29,721 bases of DNA from positions 15,790 through 45,510 of the forward strand of contig UZAE01012341.1 of NCBI GenBank assembly GCA_900617975.1, read 5' to 3'. This DNA is from Rodentolepis nana. Lineage: Eukaryota > Platyhelminthes > Cestoda > Cyclophyllidea > Hymenolepididae. The position numbers were made by a program, and so were the translations under genes. Below are positions 22,543 through 29,721 of the stretch, piece by piece. Within the stretch, counting starts at the first letter, position 1; every line of letters begins with the position of its first letter. Under the pieces are notes generated by a model. That model saw nothing but the letters and a program-made list of their open reading frames with translations, was not told the origin of the DNA and made no database searches.

Positions 22543-23916
22543 ATGTCAACGGAAGTTGAAAGTGGAGATATTACTCCTTCCAAGAAACCAAAAGGTTTGT
22601 TTCCCATGTTTTTTTCAAATTCTGTTTAGAGTCTAAATTTTATCAGCAAAAACTTTGGGCATGGCAGCCTATCTTGACTGCAAGTAATATTTGTCCTTAT
22701 TTCTACGTCGTTGCCATTTTATTCGTGCCTTTGGGAGCCTTCTTTTTGGTCACATCAAATGCGGTAAATCAAATATTTCTTTTTTAATTTTGTAGGTTAT
22801 TGAGAAATCCATTCCTTATACCCATTGTGTGGACCAGAATAACAGAACCTGCGCCGAAGTAATCAAAAGTTCACCGAACACTCCGTGCAACTGTATTCTC
22901 ACCTTAAACTTGGCTGAAAACGTTCCAGTATGTGTTATTTTTTGTTATTTATATCGTCTTTAACGCTTTCAAATCTCCAATTTTCCGATAGGGTCCTTTA
23001 TATGTATTTTATGGTTTGACCAATTTCTTCCAAAACCATCGTCGTTACGTTATGTCGCGTGATGATGAACAGCTTAATGGAAAATTGATAACATCTCCCT
23101 CCGGAGATTGTGCTCCATACCGCTACTCTAAGGTGGATGGAGTAGAAAAAATAATCGCTCCTTGTGGAGCAATAGCCAATAGTATCTTTAACGGTATGCT
23201 TTTCTTTCTCTTTTAACTGCCCAATAGCCCAGTTAGGATCATTGCTTTTTTTCGCACCCACTTTACAGATACTTTCGACATGGTCTATGTGGAGGATCAT
23301 GAAGGTAATGCAAAACATGAAACAGTGAAATTTAATTTCGATAACATTGCTTGGAAGTCCGATCGGGATGTGAAATTTGGGAAACCTCCTACCTGGGCAA
23401 ATACAACAAAACCAATTAATTGGGCTAAACCCATTCAAGAAATAAACGCAAATGCATACTCAGGCTACTCTCAACTTCTTGTATGGATGCGCACAGCCGC
23501 TCTTCCAAATTTCCGGAAGAGCTATGCCGATATTGTTCACGAGGGTGTGTTCGCAAAAGGTCTGCCTGCTGGTCAATATAGGATTACAGTTAAATACTGT
23601 AATGACTGTTCCGTTTGTTTCCTATTTATGTGTTGCTTGAATGATTGTATATTTCCCTTATTTCTTGTAGTCTATCCTGTAACTCAGTTCAGTGGAACAA
23701 AGCGTTTCATTATCTCTCAAGCTAGTTGGTTGGGTGGACAAAATCCTTCGTTGGGTATCGCGTACATTGTAGTTGGTTGCATACACGCAGCTCTTGCTGT
23801 TGTCTTTACTGTTATTCACTTCCATTTGCGCAGAAAGTGAGTGATTTCCCTTTAATCTATCCCCATTTATCTAATGTCTAATTTCCATTTTTTGTAGGAG
23901 ACGAGGAAGGTTCTAG
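22543..23916 (+). CDS. TMEM30A: CDC50/TMEM30 family P4-ATPase (flippase) subunit, 7 exons, complete
   Basis: Beta subunit that partners P4-ATPase lipid flippases, needed for their export from the ER and activity. Exons: 22543-22594, 22630-22763, 22796-22927, 22992-23193, 23269-23598, 23671-23836 and 23898-23916; they sum to 1035 nt (344 aa plus TAG) with consistent phases. Family marks: [16 protein letters not shown] before the first membrane segment ([18 protein letters not shown]), [20 protein letters not shown], a cysteine-bearing ectodomain ([12 protein letters not shown]), [44 protein letters not shown] and a second membrane segment ending in a basic tail. N-glycosylation sites NRT and NTT lie in the ectodomain. 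The last intron is optional: unspliced, the frame stops at 23838-23840 (RK-stop); spliced, it ends RKRRGRF. The choice between TMEM30A and B orthologues is not made from sequence. Confidence 0.95.
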
Positions 23917-24944
23917 TGCTTTAAAATTTTTTCCCCACATTTTTTTGGGCTGTGGAACGCTTAGTTTGCCTCACTTCCGTTACTTTGTGACAGTTTCCCT
24001 GTTATGCTCTCCTTTCTCTCATTAATTGTGTACAGAGTCCTTCTCCTTTCCTCATGCTAATGGTACATTTTGCTGTCACCATAATATTTGCTATTGGTAA
24101 TATTATTATTTTCGGACTATCGACGCTTCATTGATTTCAAATGGTTTCTTTGCCAAGAGTTTTATTTTGCAGGAACAGTCATGTTCTTTTTTCTCAATCG
24201 TGTGATAGATGAACAAGAGACTAGAGCGTCACGTGACTAGATAGAGTTGTTAAAGTTCATGTAAATATGACCTGCATCCGCGGATTTGGCTAAGGTAGGA
24301 GCCAAGATAATTTTTAATCGAAAGTTCAACGTAAACCTTCATTACCCGATAGTTTTAAATGTGAAGGCGTCAAGTCTGAGATCCTTAAATATCTATTAAC
24401 TGTGAAGAATTGAGTCCCTTGAAGATAGGCCAGCGGTGTTTGAGGGTACGCAAGTTTGCTTCATTTCTAAATTGGCTTGATATTGGGATCCCGATAGGTA
24501 ATCCATCAATATCCAGAAAGTGCGGACGACACTTTCTGTACGCAGGTGGAAATCGAATTCAGATGGTCGATACGTTTGACAATGTGGTGAATAGATCAGT
24601 TGAGCAAAAATGAAGATATAGCTAGAAAACTATACAAGACACGTTTTTAATAATAAGACAAGTGACAATTAAAGAAAATCCGTCTTAACATTTGGGGCAT
24701 TGTAATGCCACTTTTGAGTGTCTTTCTACGTAAGTATAAAGGAGAGATAATGTAGAATCACAATTTCGCTTTAATGATCTGCTAAAGCCACTTCCAAAAC
24801 TAAAGATTTGCCAAGATTCTATAGCATAGAGAACAAGAACAAAAAAATTGCACCTAGAAAACTGTGAATTGATGTACAGATTAACTAAAGATGTGCAGAG
24901 TTGATTGTCTAGTGTTCACTGTTAATTAGGTGAATAGACAATAT
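23917..24944. other. TMEM30 3' UTR and intergenic sequence
   Basis: No supported gene. ORF 24410-24613 has no recognisable domain. A perfect 9-bp hairpin CAGAAAGTG...CACTTTCTG with a 7-base loop lies at 24514-24538. An ATTAAA at 24668-24673 could be a poly(A) signal, but it is far from the stop. Confidence 0.4.
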
Positions 24945-25272
24945 TCATTTATATCAAATGGCAGGCTTTATGATAGCTATCATTAGCCTTTTAGTTGACT
25001 TCAGGCTTCACAGATGGAGAGGAACATCAGAGTGACAAAAGGTCGAGAGGGGGGGGGGGAGGTGAACAGAAGAGGGTTTTAAAGATGTAAAAGAGACAGA
25101 CACAAATGCAGAGAAAAGGTAAGATCAGCATTGTGGAAGTGGTCGAATATGACTTACAGTGGGGTCATGATAGCTTGTACTCAGAAATCAACTGCCGGTT
25201 TATAGACTTTTTGTCGCATGAGTATACGTTGCCCAAGGTGCACCACGGGGAGGTAAGTCTATCGCACACCCC
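24945..25272 (-). mobile_element. SINE-like family copy B
   Basis: Full-length minus-strand copy flanked by a 13-bp target duplication with one mismatch: GAATAGACAATAT (24932-24944) and GAATATACAATAT (25273-25285). Head stem arms are at 25202-25209 and 25255-25262. It includes an 11-base G run at 25049-25059 and the terminal ATCAAATGGCAGGC hairpin next to a TTTAT-rich (A-rich in sense) tail. Confidence 0.9.
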
Positions 25273-25728
25273 GAATATACAATATAAAATTCAAACATGG
25301 CAATGGAACAGACGAGTCAATATGTACATATATAATAAAGCCGTATAGACAGCACAGGCTATTTCCCAACAAATAATGGATGTCATGATAGCGGACTTCT
25401 TTTACACTGTTGCATACCAAGACGACGTAAGCATACTTGACTTATCGCACCAAGAACTTTAGAAATATATCATCGAACTTCGACACAATAGTTCTTTATT
25501 GTTCCTGTTTTTTTCACAAGTCAAATTGTAAGGTCAAACCTTGTGTTTAGTGCATAGGCAGAATATGCCAAGTGCTACAGCACTCAAATAAGGTACTGGA
25601 ACCTCATGATACCATCACAAATTGGATTCGCGTAAAACATACCCTCATCATTGTCATCAAAAGTGCTACAAATCTCGAGACAAAGAGATATTGAAGAGGT
25701 TTTTTTGCTTATGATCTCATTGCACATA

Positions 25729-26024
25729 GGGTGTGCGATAGGCTTACCTCCACGTGATGCATCCTGGGCATACTCATACATCAAAAAGCCTATTAATCGG
25801 CAGTTGACTTCTGACATCAAACTACCATCACCCCACTGTACCACCCGCAGTACTCACCTCACCTTTTATATACCTTTTCTACCTTCGTCTTTGAAACACT
25901 CTTCTGTTTCTCCCCCCTCTCGACTTTATTTCACTGTGATGTTCCTTCCCCTCTGTGAAGCCTGAAGTCAACTAAAGGGCTAATGATAACCATCAAAACG
26001 TCTGCCATTTGATATAAAAAAACC
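25729..26024 (+). mobile_element. SINE-like family copy C
   Basis: Full-length plus-strand copy, begins GGGTGTGCGATAGG, ends with TTTGATAT and an A7 tail. Perfect 11-bp target duplication CATTGCACATA at 25718-25728 and 26025-26035. Its head stem carries a paired change relative to the other copies: ATAGGCTT (25738-25745) with AAGCCTAT (25786-25793). Confidence 0.92.
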
Positions 26025-26035
26025 CATTGCACATA

Positions 26036-26443
26036 TTTATTGAGTCTGAATTTTAAGAACTTTGAGAGCTAAAAGTTTGCTTCCACTCCACCGGGATCTT
26101 TCAGGTATTCTCACGATTTTATTTGTATCCAAAAATTGTTCAAAAAATTCGAGCAGATTCAATTGTCAGAGAATAAGGATTTACAGGCAAGAATTTAAAA
26201 CCAATCTTGCATAAAAAACACAAACATTTGCGGTTAAATCAACATGTGGACTTCAAATAAATTTAATTAGGAAATGTACCCATTGATGGCCTCAATTAAT
26301 GTAGACCAAGATATAATTTAGTGGAATTTTCGTCACAGTGATTGAGACAGTTGCCTTCAAAGGAGCGACGTTTTCAAAGTGTTTCACTGCGCACCACAAG
26401 GTAATGTGGTTTTGAATTCGTAAATAAGGACTTACACCTCTTT
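26036..26443. other. intergenic, nothing recognised
   Basis: Spacer between SINE-like copies C and D. I see no coding sequence, RNA gene or repeat structure. Confidence 0.4.
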
Positions 26444-26454
26444 AACACTATCAT

Positions 26455-26778
26455 TTATTTATATCAAATGGCAGGCGTTTTGATAGTTGTCATTAGCCCT
26501 TTAGTTGACTTCAGGCTTCACAGAGGAGGAGGAGAAACATCAAAGTGACAAAAGGTCGAGAGGGGGGGGGCAGAAGTGTTTCAAAGATGAAAAAGAGACA
26601 GACACAAAGGTAGAAAAAATGCGAGGTGAGTACTGTGGAAGTAGTCGAATATGACATACAGTGGGGGTGATGGTAGTTTGAAGTCAGAAGTCAACTGCCC
26701 ATTGATAGACTTTTTTGTCGTATGAGTAAACGTTGCCCAGGGTGCACCACGTGGAGGTAAGTCTATCGCACACCCCTA
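26455..26778 (-). mobile_element. SINE-like family copy D
   Basis: Full-length minus-strand copy with a perfect 11-bp target duplication AACACTATCAT (26444-26454 and 26779-26789). The tail, read on the minus strand, is TATAAATAA-like. Head arms are at 26705-26712 and 26759-26766. On the plus strand it carries GTGGAGGTAAGT, a perfect consensus 5' splice site. Confidence 0.92.
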
Positions 26779-26789
26779 AACACTATCAT

Positions 26790-27536
26790 AAAATGATGAT
26801 GATAGTGGTTGGAAAGTCCATTACCTCAACTTACCCCATTCCAGATGTTTGTCATTTATCCTGCCATCAGACAACTTAGGATTGGATCTTGATAGTGTGT
26901 TCTTGCGGATCTGAAGGAAGTGAGGTCTCCATTCTCTAAAATTCAGCCCAATATCCCCCAGTTACACTGATAAATAGTCTCCAAGGGAAAGTAATTTCTC
27001 ACGTACTTCGAAGAAAGTGGTCAAAACGATTCATAACTCAATCCCCAGGAGATGTTAATAAGCTAAGAACAGTACCCTCCTTCCCACCTATTTGCTAGCT
27101 GCATTACTTAAAGCTCAGCATCTTTACTTACAAGTCGATTATGAGAAATATTCACTGATGCTCTTTCAGTGTTGTGGATGATCAAACACAATGATTGATT
27201 GTAGTCAAAAAGGGCAGTGAGTGAACTCGAATTTCTCCAGAATATATTCCTATACCAAAGTTTTGTGTTGTTAACGCTCATCTTTCAAAAACTTGGAAAG
27301 TTTTTTTCACTTGTTTTTAAAATGTGTAAGGTTCTTTAAGCCTCACGCACATTTTTAATAGAATTGATTGCGTAATATCTGCGGTGATTGCCAAATTAAG
27401 GACCTCATTGTAAACATTATCCAAAAACTCTTGTCGGTAAAATAGGCACAGCAACTGAGGCGGTGGAAGCATCCATGGTGTTAAATCGTTCGACCGACAA
27501 AGCACCGTGAAAGCCGGAGCTGCGATATTGATTATT
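26790..27536. other. intergenic, no supported gene
   Basis: Spacer between copies D and E. A minus-strand ORF at 27317-27505 (62 codons, MLCRSNDLTPWML...) is unrecognised and probably chance. Confidence 0.4.
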
Positions 27537-27838
27537 TATTTTAAATCAAATGCCAGGCGTTTTGATGGTCATCATTAGCCCTTTAGTTGACTTTAGGCTT
27601 CACAGAGGGGAAGGAACATCACAGTGAAAAAAGTCGAGAGGGGGGGGGGGGAAGAAGGGCGTTTCAAAGACGAAGGTAGAAAAAAGTTGAGGCGAGTACT
27701 GAGGAGGTAGTCAAATACGACATACAATGGGGTGATGGTAGTTTGAAGTCAGAAGTCAACTGCCAGTTAATAGACTTTTTTGTCGCATGAGAATACGTTG
27801 CCCAGTGTGCACCACGTGGAGGTGTCTATCGCACACCC
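27537..27838 (-). mobile_element. SINE-like family copy E
   Basis: Minus-strand copy with the same layout as B and D: tail and terminal hairpin at the left, G run near 27640, head at the right. Two bases are missing from the head arm (GGTGTCTAT instead of GGTAAGTCTAT), shortening the stem and destroying the antisense splice-donor motif. I could not find a target duplication, so it may be older or rearranged. Confidence 0.85.
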
Positions 27839-27979
27839 TGGCAAAGTTCCCAGGTATAAAAGTGCCCCCGAAATTAGCCTTGCAAACTCAACAGTATTGA
27901 AAGTAAGAGGGTGTTTTGAGTGGATAGCTCATATTACCCTTCATGACCCGCTGACACAAGGCTCAATCATTGAAATATA

Positions 27980-28777
27980 GGATGTCCCAAAAAATATTTA
28001 CACACTTAAATTAATTATAAACATAGTGTTTATTATTAATTCAAATATGTAAAAAAAATATTTGCAATTACCATTTTATTGTTTTTTTTCAAGGTTTGTC
28101 CATGCTCTTAATGACGATAATCCGCACCGGGTAGTACGGTTTTGCAAGTGATACTTAGAAAAACGTGTGTTGTAAAAGCGGATTTTTCAAGAAAGAGTGT
28201 GAGGTGACAAGGCCACATTCAAGTTGATTGTTTAAATTAACCGCCCTATATGTGCTTATTGAGGACCTGAGAAACCACACCGTCATGCCAATTTTCCTGA
28301 AATTACAGTGTGGTGCGGTTTATCATCATTAACTGGACTATTCTTTTTTGGCGCTGCTCTAACCGGTCCCATTTACTTGAACTTACTGCATCAGTCTGTT
28401 ATGCCAGGCATTAGAGAAGACTTTGAAGATGAAGGGTTTTATTCTCAGCAAGGTGGGGGCACCCTCACATTACCATCGCGATGTTAGGCCTTTCCTTGAT
28501 GAGGTCTTGCCAAACAGGTGGACTGAAGGAAGGGGTTTTGTTGAACATCCTCCCCCGTTCACCAGACCCCACACCACTAGATTTTTTCTTAAAGGAATAA
28601 TTAAAAGACAAAGTGGATGCTTCGAAACCTGCAACAGTCATTGAATTAGAAAAGCCCATTGAGCAAGAATGCGTCCAAATCCCAAGGGAATTATTTCATG
28701 ATGCACCCGATTACACTGCTTGGTGTTGTCAGCAATGTCTGGATCAAAATGGGTGTCAGTTTGAGAACAAACTGTGA
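27980..28777 (+). pseudogene. degenerate DDE_3 (Tc3/mariner-superfamily) transposase
   Basis: Starts with a probable terminal repeat GGATGTCCCAAAAAATATTT (about 27980). From about 28250 the three frames in turn read [26 protein letters not shown], then after a shift [19 protein letters not shown] and HPPP, then after another shift SKPATVIELEKPIEQECVQI and QQCLDQNGCQFENKL-stop at 28777. This matches the layout of the widespread arthropod DDE_3 transposases (VNVWCGI, QQDGAPPH, DFFLWG, IPRE). The Asp of QQDG is replaced in the QQGGG context and the frame is broken at least twice, with stops, so it is inactive. The N-terminal DNA-binding part is not recognisable. The right-hand terminal repeat was not found. 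Confidence 0.8.
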
Positions 28778-29592
28778 AAAAGAATAAAATTATACTTATA
28801 AAATTTTTAACGCCTTTGAAATAATAAAGTTCTAATTGAACCCCACGTTTACAATTATTTCCAACGTGTTTGCATAATCGTTGGCACATAATGAGTTTGC
28901 CAATGTGAAATTAGTGTATGAATAATAACGAAATAGTTAGCCTCGACAAAATTAATATTTTAACCTATCCTTCCCCTACATTATTTATTGATATATAGTG
29001 ATTTATCCTAAATTTGTGTTTGGGGACAAATATGACCAGGTCATGTTTTCCCTCCTCCAAGCTGAGATACCAGCTTGTAGGTCGTAAAAGATCAATTCTT
29101 CCTATGAGTAGAGCTCAAATTACTTTGCAGACTCAAGTCCGACCCGCCTTTCATCTCACATAAGGCTACTTTCTCCTGCTTGATGCTTTCAAACGCTTTT
29201 GAATCGCTGTGAACACCAAAAAAAGTCTCAATTGAGATTACCAGATAATTCAGGGGGGGATAATTAAAAGGACCATAAAAGACGCCATCTCCGGGAAAGA
29301 ATGAATTCGAATTTCTTCATACCTCCATATACTGCCCAAACTTTTAGTCCAGGGATTAGTGGACTGTGGCGACAATGCAAATGACTTAGGTTTTACCCCC
29401 CCCCCTCAAACGATCCCCCCCCCCTCCCCGAACCATAAAGAGACAACTGCAAAAAGTAGAATGGAACTGACATTTATTCATATCCATAATAAAGACTTCG
29501 CAATTACAATAAACCACGCCAACCTGTCCAGAGTAGACATATTTACATAAAACTATGAAATAAGATGTTTGGAAACAGCCAAACCAGTAGCA
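28778..29592. other. intergenic plus 3' UTR of the right-edge gene
   Basis: No coding sequence supported. C runs lie at about 29396-29405 and 29416-29424. The region nearest 29592 is the 3' UTR of the minus-strand RRM gene. Confidence 0.5.
29473..29478 (-). terminator. poly(A) signal AATAAA of the right-edge gene
   Basis: AATAAA on the minus strand about 115 nt after the stop codon at 29593-29595, a normal distance for an animal cleavage/polyadenylation signal. Confidence 0.55.
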
Positions 29593-29721
29593 CTATAAAT
29601 CCAGATTTCTCATTTGAAAATCCTCATCAGGATAGAGTTGGGCCGCAATCGTCCGACCAGCAAAGAATCGGCCATTGAGTGCATGGACAGCATTCACAGC
29701 TGCGGCATGACTATCAAAGTG
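29593..29721 (-). CDS. C-terminus of an RRM/UHM splicing factor (SPF45/RBM17 or PUF60 type), partial
   Basis: Last 42 codons, open to the window edge, ending NLDL-stop. The sequence FDSHAAAVNAVHALNGRFFA followed by GRTIAAQLYPDEDF is the end of an RNA-recognition motif: alternating Ala helix, then LNGRFFAGR and a final beta strand. The ALNGR-F-GR...Y....F pattern close to the stop is typical of the C-terminal U2AF homology motif in SPF45 and PUF60, proteins acting in 3' splice-site recognition. LNGRFFAGR favours PUF60, the LDL ending favours SPF45; I cannot decide. Upstream exons lie beyond the right edge. Confidence 0.75.
   Translation of the reverse strand, partial: HFDSHAAAVNAVHALNGRFFAGRTIAAQLYPDEDFQMRNLDL

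Noticed and set aside
25106..25348. ORFs in the SINE-like copies (also 25584-25844, 25651-25965, 16542-16727, 16751-17020 and 27780-27980)
   Set aside because: They follow the repeat's own sequence in different frames and strands, change frame between copies, and cover the structured head. Nothing indicates coding.
1..29721. CRISPR array, operon, bacterial promoters or terminators
   Set aside because: No regularly spaced repeats. Spliced animal genes with large introns exclude a prokaryotic reading.

Overview
This is nuclear DNA of an animal. It is AT-rich, intron-rich and full of decayed transposons. Spliced genes with GT-AG introns of about 60 nt to 3 kb, abundant mariner sequence, microsatellites and many G or C runs of 8-16 nt fit an arthropod. 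I lean towards a crustacean such as a copepod, but that is inference; no species-diagnostic sequence was identified.

Four protein-coding loci can be read. (1) On the minus strand, about 7.3 kb down to the left edge, lies a TGF-beta/BMP-family type I receptor: ectodomain, transmembrane segment, GS box and the N-lobe plus hinge of the kinase. The rest of the kinase is off the left edge. (2) On the minus strand, 21358 to 12325, lies a complete 12-exon glutamate-cysteine ligase catalytic subunit (GCLC). All exon phases close, giving 724 codons plus a stop. (3) On the plus strand, 22543-23916, lies a complete 7-exon CDC50/TMEM30 flippase chaperone of 344 codons, divergent from GCLC. (4) On the minus strand at the right edge is the last coding exon of an RRM/UHM splicing factor (SPF45 or PUF60 type).

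Between and inside these genes are mobile elements. A nearly intact mariner (two single-base frameshifts) sits in a receptor intron. A second, older mariner in GCLC intron 9 is split by a retroposon dimer. A degenerate DDE_3/Tc3-like transposase copy lies near 28 kb. A short TTAA-flanked element in GCLC intron 11 looks like a piggyBac MITE.

The most unusual item is a ~300-330 bp SINE-like family present six times (16.6-17.1 kb and 24.9-27.8 kb). It has 11-13 bp target duplications, an A-rich tail after a terminal hairpin, and a structured head. The head stem is kept by a compensatory double change in one copy. The head also carries an exact complement of a consensus 5' splice site, so each copy offers a perfect donor on its antisense strand. 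Two of those donors lie in the sense direction of GCLC intron 9.

Large stretches (3.4-6.5, 7.3-12.3, 23.9-24.9 and 28.8-29.6 kb) hold no gene I can support.
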